Of a DNA stretch of 64,000 bases, positions 15,187 to 22,340 are shown piece by piece (positions within the stretch are counted from its first letter, which is position 1; the number at the start of each line of letters is the position of its first letter). A program made the translations under genes and the position numbers. The notes under the pieces are model-generated. The model worked only from the letters and a program-made list of their open reading frames with translations. It was not told the origin of the DNA and did not search any database. The DNA lies in the NCBI RefSeq assembly GCF_019104725.1, contig NZ_JAHRXF010000018.1, forward strand, positions 1 to 64,000, in the 5' to 3' direction. Source of the stretch: Streptomyces corallincola (GTDB lineage: Bacteria; Actinomycetota; Actinomycetes; Streptomycetales; Streptomycetaceae).

Positions 15187-16050
15187 GTGAGTGAGCGTCG
15201 GACGGCACCCACCGTGGGTCAGGTGGTGCTCGGCAGGCGGTTGCAGGAGCTGCGGGAGGCGGCGGGTCTCGGCCGTGACGAGGCGGCGCGGGTGCTCCGG
15301 GTCACGGCGGCGACCGTGCGGCGGATGGAGACGGCCGAGGTCGCCCTGAAGATCCCGTACGTGCAGGTGCTGCTCACCACCTACGGGGTGCCCGCCGACG
15401 AGGCCGCCGTGTTCGTGCGGCTGGCGGAGGAGGCGAACCAGCCGGGCTGGTGGCAGCGGTTCCACGACGCCCTGCCGGACTGGTTCAGCCTGTACGTCAG
15501 CCTGGAGGGCTCGGCCCGCGTCATCCGCTCCTACGAGCCGCACTTCGTGCCCGGCCTGCTCCAGACCGAGGCGTACGCGCGGACCGTGATGGAGGCGGGC
15601 ACGGTCGGGCGGCTCGGTCCCGAGGTGGTGGACCGGCACGTGTCGCTGCGGATGGAGCGGCAGCGGCTGCTGGACGGCGACAACCCGCCCCACCTGTGGG
15701 TGATCATCGACGAGACGGTGCTGCGGCGGCCGATCAGCGGGCGGCCCGAGGTGATGCGCGACCAGCTGGACCGGCTGCTGGAGTACGCCGAGCGGGACCG
15801 GGTCACCCTGCAGATCGCGGAGTTCGCGGCGGGCCCGCATCCGGGGACGTACGCGCCGTTCACGCTGTTCCGGTTCGCCGAGCCGGAGTTGCCGGACATG
15901 GTGTTCACCGAGTACCTGACCGGCGCGCTGTATCTGGACGCCCGGCGCGAGGTGGCCACGCACCTGGAGGTGCTGGACCACATGACGGCGCTGGCCGCGT
16001 CCGCGCAGCGCACCCGGAAGCTGCTGCTGGAGTTCCGCGAGCGGCTCTGA
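15187..16050 (+). CDS. XRE-family regulator with DUF5753 (Scr1-type) domain
   Basis: The 287-residue protein has an N-terminal helix-turn-helix at about 12-70 ('GRRLQELREAAGLGRDEAARVLRVTAATVRRMETAEVALKI'). The C-terminal DUF5753 domain shows the usual 'YEPHFVPGLLQTEAYAR' and 'MVFTEYLTGALYLD' signatures. Proteins of this abundant Streptomyces family normally pair with a small DUF397 gene immediately downstream and act like antitoxin-type or developmental regulators. No DUF397 partner is present here: the next gene is convergent osmC. The GTG at 15187 follows GGGGAGG. Confidence 0.9.
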   Translation: MSERRTAPTVGQVVLGRRLQELREAAGLGRDEAARVLRVTAATVRRMETAEVALKIPYVQVLLTTYGVPADEAAVFVRLAEEANQPGWWQRFHDALPDWFSLYVSLEGSARVIRSYEPHFVPGLLQTEAYARTVMEAGTVGRLGPEVVDRHVSLRMERQRLLDGDNPPHLWVIIDETVLRRPISGRPEVMRDQLDRLLEYAERDRVTLQIAEFAAGPHPGTYAPFTLFRFAEPELPDMVFTEYLTGALYLDARREVATHLEVLDHMTALAASAQRTRKLLLEFRERL

Positions 16051-16053
16051 GCC

Positions 16054-16097
16054 CCCGGCGCCCGCGTCCCGGCGGGTGCCGGGGCGCGGGCGCCGGG
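16054..16097 (+). terminator. Bidirectional terminator between the XRE regulator and osmC
   Basis: A 13-bp perfect stem, CCCGGCGCCCGCG (16054-16066) with CGCGGGCGCCGGG (16085-16097), lies between two convergent genes. Confidence 0.7.
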
Positions 16098-16111
16098 CGC
16101 GCGACGGGGTG

Positions 16112-16537
16112 TCAGGCCAGCTCGGCCGTGAGCGTGATCGTCGTACCGGCGAGCGCCTGGCTGACCGGGCAGTTCTTCTTGGCGTCCTCGGCGGCGGCCT
16201 GGAAGCCCGGCTCGTCGAGGCCGGGGACCTCGGCACGCACGGTCAGGTGGATGCCGGTGATGCCGGTGCCCGGCTGGAAGGTGACGTCGGCCTTGGTCTC
16301 CACCCGGGTGGGCGGGGTACCGGCGCCGGCCAGGCCGTGCGAGAGGGCCATCGAGTAGCAGCTGGAGTGCGCGGCGGCGATCAGCTCCTCGGGGCTGGTC
16401 TTCCCGTTCGCCTGCTCGGCGCGCGAGGGCCACGACACCGGCTGCTCGCCGATGCCGGAGGAGTCGAACGTGACGACTCCGTTGCCCTTGAGCAGGTCGC
16501 CTTCCCAGACGGTGTGCGCGGTGCGCGTGGTGGCCAC
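16112..16537 (-). CDS. osmC: OsmC-family peroxiredoxin
   Basis: The 141-residue OsmC/Ohr-fold thiol peroxidase reduces organic hydroperoxides. It carries both catalytic cysteines: Cys60 in 'AAAHSSCYSMAL' and Cys123 in 'AKKNCPVSQALAG'. Glu50 lies in 'TSPEELIAAAH'. The GTG start at 16537 is preceded by AAAGGAA and gives the usual family length. OsmC proteins respond to osmotic, stationary-phase or peroxide stress. Convergent with a DUF5753 regulator. Confidence 0.93.
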   Translation of the reverse strand: MATTRTAHTVWEGDLLKGNGVVTFDSSGIGEQPVSWPSRAEQANGKTSPEELIAAAHSSCYSMALSHGLAGAGTPPTRVETKADVTFQPGTGITGIHLTVRAEVPGLDEPGFQAAAEDAKKNCPVSQALAGTTITLTAELA

Positions 16538-16657
16538 GGTGGTTCCTTTCGCGTGTGGTCCCGTGTGCGGGTCCCGGTACCCCATCCGATCACATCCGCA
16601 CCCCCGGCGGTCCCAGGACCGGGCCGCCGCAGGGCGAGTTGGGGCTTGCGGCGGCCG

Positions 16658-18943
16658 TCAGGCGGCGTGCTCGCGCTCCGGCTCGGGCTCCTCGGGGCCG
16701 TCCGGCCCCTCCGGTTCCCCCGCTTCCTCCGGTTCCTCCGGTTCCTCCGGTTGCTCGCGGGCGGCGGGCTCCGCCGTGCGGCTGCCGGGTACGCGGACCC
16801 GCGGGCCGTCGCTCTCGCGCAGCCAGCGGCGCAGCAGGTGGTGCACCTGCTCGGCGCCGACCAGTTCCTCCCCGGGCGCGACCGGCGGGGAGAGCGTCAG
16901 CGGGGAGAGCAGGAACGGGTGGGACTGGGCGCCGCCGAGGCCGCCGTGCGAGCCGATCTGCTCCTCGAACGCGAGGACTTCGCCGTCCTCGGGCTCGTAC
17001 GCGGAGTTCACCATGATGTCGGCGGTGTGCGGGAAGCCGTGCGTGCGGCGCACCGCGTCGGCGGCGCCGGGCCCGAACCGCTCCAGCGGTCCGGGGTTCT
17101 CGTCCAGGTCCGCGAGGGGGATCTCGGTGCCGTGCGGCCCGAGGACGACCCCGCCGTGCCGTTCGCTGCGCACCAGCAGGAAGCCGATGCCGGGGTGGTC
17201 GGCGAGGGTGGTGAGCAGCGCCGGGTGCCGGGCGTCGATCTCCTCCCGGCTCATCCGGTGCGGGACGTCCGGGAAGGAGACCAGACCGAGGTTGCCGGAG
17301 GCCAGCACGACGGGTTCGGTGCCGTGCGCGGGGCGTTCGCGCGGGGTGGCGCCGTCGGCGGGGTCGGGGCGGCCCAGGGCGGCGCGTACGGCGTTGCGGG
17401 CCTCGGCGCCGCTGCGGGTGCGCTCCGCGCGGCGGGGCACGTGCAGTCCGCAGCCCGCCCGGACGAGGTCGGCGAGGGTGAGGCCGTAGCGGGCGTGGAA
17501 GGTCTCGCCGGGGCTCTGTCCGTGGTCGGAGAGGACGACCAGCCGGTAGGGGCGGGGCGCGTGTTCGGCGGCCCGCTCGATCAGCGCGAGGGACCGGTCC
17601 AGGCGCTGGAGGACCTTGGCCGCGTCGGCGCCGCACGGCCCGGAGTGGTGGGCGACCTCGTCGTAGGCGACGAGGTCGGCGTAGACGGCGGTGCGTCCGG
17701 CGAGCAGGTCGCCCATCACCGCGGCCACCACCACGTCCCGTTCGACGACGGTGGCGAAGGCGCGGACCAGCGGGTAGAGGCCGCCGCGTCCGACGCGGGG
17801 GCGCTGCCCGCGGGCGCGGGCGGTCAGCGACTCACCGATCTCGCGGGCGACTTCGGCGCCGAACGACAGAGCGGTGCGCACCGCGTTGGCGGGGTCGGAG
17901 AAGTAGGCGAAGTACCCGGCGCGGGAGCGGGTGCCGCGGCCCCGGCGGCGGGCGGCGATGGACAGCACGAGCGCCTGCTCGGCCGCGCCGCCGCCGAAGA
18001 GGTTGCCCCGGCTGGCGCCGTCCAGGGCGAGGAGTCCGTCGTCGCCGGTGCGCTCCACGGCCCGGCGCTGCAGTTCGGCGGCGCTGGTGGGCCGGTTGCA
18101 CACGACGACCTCGCCGCGCTCCTTCTCGTACCAGCGGAACGCGGGGATGTCGTACGTGCTGCCGTGCAGGATGCCGAGCTGGCTGGCGCCGGTCTGGCTG
18201 GACCAGTCGGTGCGCCAGGCGGTGAGGGTGTGGGTGGCGGGGCCCTCCGGTGCCGGTGCGGGCGGGGCGGGGTTCCGCGCCGGTACCCGGACGCCGTCGG
18301 GCGGCTGGCCCGGCACCCCGAGCGGCAGGCCCCCCGGTGCCGCCCCGAGCCACCGGGCCACGGTCGGCATCCGTCCGGCGCGGACGGCGTCCACCAGCAC
18401 GTCGTGGCCGACGCCGTCGAGCTGGACGCAGACCAGGCCGGGCGTGGTCGCGCAGGGCGGCCCGGTTCTGCGGCGGCGCAGCGCGAGGCGGGCCAGGCGG
18501 CGCCGGTAGGCGTCGTCGTCGCGGACGGCGAGCGCGCCGCCGGTCGCGGAGGCGACGGCGGACATCACGGCGGCCACGACGACGGCGGTCTCGGGCGCGA
18601 CCTCGGCGCGTCCGGAGGGGTTGACGCGCAGCGCGAGCAGCAGCAGCGACCCGTTGAGGAAGAAGACCAGCACCCCGAGGACCAGCGCGGGCACCAGGAG
18701 CAGCAGCCGCACCAGCAGCGGCCAGACCAGCGCCGACAGCAGGGCGAACGCCCCGGCGCCGCAGGCTGCGGTGACCGCTGTCCGGGTGGCGCTGTCGCCC
18801 CCGGCCGACTGGAGCCGGAAGTCGGGCAGCAGCCCGGCGAGCACCAGCAGGGTGACCGTGGAGACCGCCCACACGGTGAGACCCCGTCCGACCCGGACGG
18901 CGATCCGCCGCCAGCGCACGCCCCGCACGACCGCCCACCTCAT
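16658..18943 (-). CDS. Membrane protein: holin-like N-terminus fused to an alkaline phosphatase/phosphodiesterase domain
   Basis: The 761-residue protein has about four hydrophobic helices in residues 1-130 resembling the phage-holin-like (PF04020-type) domain ('GLTVWAVSTVTLLVLAGLLPDFRL' and 'LLLLVPALVLGVLVFFLNGSLLLLAL'). A type I phosphodiesterase/alkaline-phosphatase-superfamily domain follows at about 155-700. Its likely metal and nucleophile sites are 'LVCVQLDGVGHD', 'VVLSDHGQSPGETF' and the TD/H sites in 'GFPHTADIMVNS'. The tail (about 720-761) is a Glu/Pro-rich low-complexity stretch ending EREHAA. This architecture recurs in Streptomyces, where it is annotated as a phage holin family or alkaline phosphatase family protein. 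The topology implies a membrane-anchored hydrolase, possibly on cell-envelope polymers; the substrate is unknown. Confidence 0.82.
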   Translation of the reverse strand: MRWAVVRGVRWRRIAVRVGRGLTVWAVSTVTLLVLAGLLPDFRLQSAGGDSATRTAVTAACGAGAFALLSALVWPLLVRLLLLVPALVLGVLVFFLNGSLLLLALRVNPSGRAEVAPETAVVVAAVMSAVASATGGALAVRDDDAYRRRLARLALRRRRTGPPCATTPGLVCVQLDGVGHDVLVDAVRAGRMPTVARWLGAAPGGLPLGVPGQPPDGVRVPARNPAPPAPAPEGPATHTLTAWRTDWSSQTGASQLGILHGSTYDIPAFRWYEKERGEVVVCNRPTSAAELQRRAVERTGDDGLLALDGASRGNLFGGGAAEQALVLSIAARRRGRGTRSRAGYFAYFSDPANAVRTALSFGAEVAREIGESLTARARGQRPRVGRGGLYPLVRAFATVVERDVVVAAVMGDLLAGRTAVYADLVAYDEVAHHSGPCGADAAKVLQRLDRSLALIERAAEHAPRPYRLVVLSDHGQSPGETFHARYGLTLADLVRAGCGLHVPRRAERTRSGAEARNAVRAALGRPDPADGATPRERPAHGTEPVVLASGNLGLVSFPDVPHRMSREEIDARHPALLTTLADHPGIGFLLVRSERHGGVVLGPHGTEIPLADLDENPGPLERFGPGAADAVRRTHGFPHTADIMVNSAYEPEDGEVLAFEEQIGSHGGLGGAQSHPFLLSPLTLSPPVAPGEELVGAEQVHHLLRRWLRESDGPRVRVPGSRTAEPAAREQPEEPEEPEEAGEPEGPDGPEEPEPEREHAA

Positions 18944-19006
18944 GTCCCTGCCCGCTCGGGCGGCGGGCCGTCCCCACCCTGCCACACCCGCCGCGCCCGG
19001 CGGAGG

Positions 19007-19438
19007 TCAGCGGCCGTCGTAACCGGCGGTCGGCATGGACAGCCTGCGGTGCACACACGCCTTCATCCGGGCGTCGTAGACGGGTTCGGGGTGGCCGGCC
19101 AGCTCCACCCGGACCCCGCGCCGGGCGCACTCGGCGGTGAAGTCCTCCACCGAGGACAGGGCGCGGCGCAGCACCCGCGGACTGGGCGCGACGAACAGGT
19201 CGAGGCCCGGCCGGACCCCGTCCCAGAGCGCGGCGTGGTCGAACCGCAGCCCGTGCACGAGGAGTTCACGGGCGACGACGTACCCGTGCTCGGCGGCCCA
19301 GCGGGCGCACATGGCGTGCTGGCCGCGGGAGTCCACGAGGAAGGGGTCGCGTTCCAGTTCCTCCAGCGGGGTCAGGCCCGCGATCGCGGTGACCCGTGGC
19401 GTCGCGGGTCCGCCGCCGGTGTCTGGCAGTTGTCCCAT
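19007..19438 (-). CDS. Conserved hypothetical protein, faint resemblance to a serine-recombinase fold
   Basis: The 143-residue protein has no family I can name with certainty. The order 'QHAMCARWAAEHGYVVARELLVHGLR', then 'PGLDLFVAPSPRVLRRALSSVEDFTAECARRGVRVELAG', resembles the helix/strand layout of small resolvase catalytic domains. There is no N-terminal catalytic serine motif (YxRVS), so it would not recombine DNA. The C-terminal 'VHRRLSMPTAGYDGR' looks conserved. It may bind DNA or be a structural relic. The ATG at 19438 is the only good start. Divergent from an MBL-fold hydrolase. Confidence 0.6.
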   Translation of the reverse strand: MGQLPDTGGGPATPRVTAIAGLTPLEELERDPFLVDSRGQHAMCARWAAEHGYVVARELLVHGLRFDHAALWDGVRPGLDLFVAPSPRVLRRALSSVEDFTAECARRGVRVELAGHPEPVYDARMKACVHRRLSMPTAGYDGR

Positions 19439-19521
19439 CGCGTCCCCTCACCTCCGGGTTCGCCGCCGACCCTACCCCCGCGCGTAGGCTTCGTGGGAGT
19501 CGAGCGGAGGAGGCGGGGTCG

Positions 19522-20295
19522 GTGCCGGTGGAGATCACGTGGTGGGGCCATGCGACCTGCGGGCTGCGGGACTCGGGCACGCGGGTGCTCACCGATCCGC
19601 TGTTCGCGCGGAGGCTGGCCCATCTGCGGCGCCGCCGGGGCGGGTTGCCGCCCGCCGGGGACCGGCGGGCGGACCTGGCGCTGGTCTCGCATCTGCACGC
19701 CGACCATCTGCACCTGCCGTCGCTGGCCGAGCTCGCGCCGGGCACCCGGCTGCTGGTGCCGCGCGGTGCGCCGCGCGCGGTGCCGGGCCTGCGCCGGTTG
19801 CGGGACCTCAGGGTGACCGAGGTGGTGCCGGGCGACACGGTCCGGGTCGGTGAGCTGCGGGTGCGGGTGGTGTCCGCGCTGCACGACGGTCGGCGGCTGC
19901 CGGTCGGCCCGCACCGCTCCCCCGCGCTCGGGTACGTCGTGGAGGGCGAGGCGCGCACCTACTTCGCCGGGGACACCGGCCTGTTCGACACGATGGCCGA
20001 CGAGGTCGGCCCGGTGGACGTGGCGCTGCTCCCGGTCGGCGGCTGGGGGCCGTACCTCGGCGAGGGGCACCTGGACGCGGGCCGGGCGGCGCGGGCGCTG
20101 GCGCGGCTGGCCCCGCGCGCGGCGGTGCCGGTGCACTACGGCACGTACTGGCCGATCGGGATGGACGCGGTCCGCCCGCACGAATTCCACACGCCCGGCG
20201 ACGAGTTCGTGCGGCTGTCGGCCGAGGCGGCGCCCGAGGTGGCCGTGCACCGGCTGGGGCACGGGGAGAGCTTCCGGCTGGAGGTCGCCCGGTGA
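19522..20295 (+). CDS. MBL-fold metallo-hydrolase
   Basis: The 257-residue metallo-beta-lactamase-fold protein has the metal motif His57-x-His59-x-Asp61-His62 in 'LVSHLHADHLHLPSL', 'YFAGDTGLFDTM' and the C-terminal 'PVHYGTYWPIGMD'. These features match the UlaG/YfnA-like hydrolase group, which acts on lactones or phospho-compounds. The GTG at 19522 is preceded by GGAGGAGG, and a TAGGCT promoter element lies near 19486. The stop overlaps the DedA start by 4 bp (GTGA), so the two are translationally coupled. A second, longer MBL-fold gene lies 1 kb downstream on the other strand. Confidence 0.88.
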   Translation: MPVEITWWGHATCGLRDSGTRVLTDPLFARRLAHLRRRRGGLPPAGDRRADLALVSHLHADHLHLPSLAELAPGTRLLVPRGAPRAVPGLRRLRDLRVTEVVPGDTVRVGELRVRVVSALHDGRRLPVGPHRSPALGYVVEGEARTYFAGDTGLFDTMADEVGPVDVALLPVGGWGPYLGEGHLDAGRAARALARLAPRAAVPVHYGTYWPIGMDAVRPHEFHTPGDEFVRLSAEAAPEVAVHRLGHGESFRLEVAR

Positions 20296-21026
20296 GACCG
20301 ACGGCCGCCGTCGTCCTGCTCGCCGCGCTGCCCGTGCCGGTGACCCCGGCCGAGGCGACGCAGCAGGCTCTCGGCTACCCCTCGCTGTTCCTGCTGGTGC
20401 TGATCGGGGCGCTGGTGCCGGTGGTGCCGACGGGGGCGCTGGTGAGTTCGGCGGCGGTGGTGGCGTTCCACCAGACCTCGCCGTTCGCCCTGCTGCTGGT
20501 GTTCGTCACCGCCTCGCTCGCCGCGTTCCTCGGGGACGCGGCGCTGTACTGGCTGGGGCGGCGCGGCCTGCACTCCAGGAACGGGTCCCGCTGGCTGGCC
20601 GCGATCCGGTCCCGGGCGCCGGAGGAACGGCTGGCGCAGGCCCAGGTGAAGCTGGCCGACCACGGGGTGGCGGTGCTGGTGCTGTCCCGGCTGATACCGG
20701 CGGGCCGGATACCCGTGATGCTGGCCTGTCTGCTCGCCGAGTGGCCGCTGCGCCGCTTCTGCCGGGGCAACCTGCCCGCGTGCCTGGCCTGGACGCTGAC
20801 GTACCAGGTGATCGGCATCCTGGGCGGCTCGCTGTTCCAGGAGCCCTGGGAGGGCGTGGTCGCGGCGATCCTGCTCACCCTCGCGGTCGGCGCGGTACCG
20901 GCGCTGGTGCGCCGGGTCAGGGCCGCGGTGCGGGGCGGGGAGCGGGACACGGAGCGTACGGGGGAAGCGGGGCGTACGGGGGCCGGTGAGGCGGGACACG
21001 CCGGTGGAGCGGCGGGCGGGAAGTAG
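20292..21026 (+). CDS. DedA-family membrane protein
   Basis: This 244-residue membrane protein of the DedA/SNARE-associated (VTT) family has 'VPTGALVSSAAVVAF', 'AAFLGDAALYWLGRRG', 'VLSRLIPAGRIPVMLACLLAEWPLRRF' and 'RGNLPACLAWTLTYQVIGILGGSLF'. The conserved Arg/Pro of the re-entrant loop is recognisable (RLIPAGR). DedA proteins flip or transport lipids such as undecaprenyl phosphate, or affect proton motive force. The C-terminal 30 residues are a charged Gly/Arg/Glu tail. The GTG start overlaps the MBL-fold gene by 4 bp. Confidence 0.88.
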   Translation: MRPTAAVVLLAALPVPVTPAEATQQALGYPSLFLLVLIGALVPVVPTGALVSSAAVVAFHQTSPFALLLVFVTASLAAFLGDAALYWLGRRGLHSRNGSRWLAAIRSRAPEERLAQAQVKLADHGVAVLVLSRLIPAGRIPVMLACLLAEWPLRRFCRGNLPACLAWTLTYQVIGILGGSLFQEPWEGVVAAILLTLAVGAVPALVRRVRAAVRGGERDTERTGEAGRTGAGEAGHAGGAAGGK

Positions 21027-21137
21027 CCGAGAGGGACGGTGCGTTCACGGCGCGGTGCCGCGGTGCCCGCGCGTGAACGGCTCCGATTCCCCAACTCTCG
21101 TGCCTACGGGGCCACTTGGTCTGCCCCGGACCTCCTG

Positions 21138-22328
21138 CTACTCCAGCACCCGCGACGACCCGACCGGCAGGTCCCACAGGTCTGCCCGGTCGAGCCCCTC
21201 CTTCTCCCAGGCCGTGCGGACCCGGGTGAGGGGTTCGAGGACGGGTTCGGCGGAGAGGACGAAGGTGCCCCAGTGCATGGGCGCCATCCGGCGGGCGCCG
21301 AGGTCCAGAGTGGCCCGTACGGCTTCCTCGGGGTCGCAGTGGACGTCGCGGAGCCACCAGCGCGGGTTGTAGGCGCCGATGGGCATCAGGGCCACGTCGA
21401 TGCCGGGGTAGCGGCGGCCGATGCGGGAGAACCAGTGGCCGTACCCGGTGTCCCCGGCGAAGTACAGGCGCCGTCCGTCGGTGTCGGTGAGCACCCAGCC
21501 GCCCCACAGACTGCGGCAGGTGTCGGTGAGGGTGCGCTTGGACCAGTGGTGCGCGGGCACGAAGTCGAAGCGCACACCGGACAGTTGGGCACCCTCCCAC
21601 CAGTCCAGCTCGGTGACGTGGGTGAACCGGCGCCGCCGGAACCAGCGTCCGAGCCCGGCGGGCACGAACACCGGGGTTTCGCGCGGGAGTCGGCGCAGGG
21701 TGGGCGCGTCCAGGTGGTCGTAGTGGTTGTGGCTGATGACCACCGCGTCCACCGGCGGCAGGCTGTCCCAGGGCACGCCGACCGGAGTGACCCGGGCCGG
21801 GGTGCCGAGGATGCGCCGGGACCACACCGGGTCGGTGAGGACGGTGAGGCCGCCGATCCGGACGACCCAACTGGCGTGCCCCGCCCAGGTGATGGAGAGG
21901 GCATCGGTACCGGTGCGGGGCAGCGGCCGGGGCTCGTACGGCAGCAGCGGCACGTCCGCGAGGCCCTCGGGACCGGGGCGTACGGCACCCTCGCGGGCGA
22001 AGCGGGCCATCGACTTCAGGTCGGGCAGCGGCGCGGTCAGCCGGTCGTGGAAGGCACGCGGCCACACCCGGTGCTCGCCCAGCGGGCGGGGTTCGGCGAG
22101 CGGGGGGTGGGGCGCGGGCGGCGGCGGGGCGGGGGCGTCCGGGGCCTCCGCGTGGGGGGCGGAGACGGGGGTGTCCGGGGCCGCCGTGTCGAGGGGCACG
22201 GAGTCGAGAGGCACGGAGTCGAGAGGCACGGAGTCGAGAGGCACGGAGTCGAGGGGCGCGCCGGTTTCGCCGCCGACCGGGCTCGGGGCCGTGGTGGCGG
22301 GCTCGGGCTCGTGCGTCTGCTGCGTCAT
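21138..22328 (-). CDS. MBL-fold hydrolase, NAPE-PLD-like, with N-terminal LDSVP repeats
   Basis: The 396-residue protein is close to the N-acyl-phosphatidylethanolamine phospholipase D-like/UlaG group: 'ITWAGHASWVVRIGGLTVLTDPVWS', the metal motif His200-x-His202-x-Asp204-His205 in 'VISHNHYDHLDAPTL', 'FVPAHHWSKR', 'LYFAGDTGYGHWF', 'VALMPIGAYNPRW' and 'MHWGTFVLS'. Residues 1-100 are a low-complexity leader containing four LDSVP copies at 26-45, encoded by perfect 15-bp DNA repeats. The leader probably does not fold and may vary in length between strains. It starts 12 bp after the aminotransferase-like gene, and the pair likely forms an operon. Confidence 0.88.
   Translation of the reverse strand: MTQQTHEPEPATTAPSPVGGETGAPLDSVPLDSVPLDSVPLDSVPLDTAAPDTPVSAPHAEAPDAPAPPPPAPHPPLAEPRPLGEHRVWPRAFHDRLTAPLPDLKSMARFAREGAVRPGPEGLADVPLLPYEPRPLPRTGTDALSITWAGHASWVVRIGGLTVLTDPVWSRRILGTPARVTPVGVPWDSLPPVDAVVISHNHYDHLDAPTLRRLPRETPVFVPAGLGRWFRRRRFTHVTELDWWEGAQLSGVRFDFVPAHHWSKRTLTDTCRSLWGGWVLTDTDGRRLYFAGDTGYGHWFSRIGRRYPGIDVALMPIGAYNPRWWLRDVHCDPEEAVRATLDLGARRMAPMHWGTFVLSAEPVLEPLTRVRTAWEKEGLDRADLWDLPVGSSRVLE
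22189..22248 (-). repeat. 15-bp tandem repeat inside the MBL-fold gene
   Basis: There are four consecutive units of TCGAGAGGCACGGAG. The first has one substitution, and a degenerate fifth copy follows. They encode LDSVP repeats. In-frame units allow length change by slippage without frameshift. Confidence 0.9.
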
Positions 22329-22340
22329 CGGGGAGGCTCC

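Noticed and set aside
13444-16236. 930-codon open frame on the minus strand
   Set aside because: It is a shadow of two well-supported plus-strand HTH regulators.
19007-19438. Active resolvase or mobile element gene
   Set aside because: The catalytic serine motif is absent and there are no flanking inverted repeats or target duplications.
16076-19816. 1,246-codon open frame on the plus strand
   Set aside because: It is the antisense shadow of the osmC, phosphodiesterase and hypothetical genes, and the translation is low-complexity Gly/Arg/Ala.
22189-22248. CRISPR-like array
   Set aside because: The repeats are adjacent 15-mers with no spacers and are in frame inside a gene.
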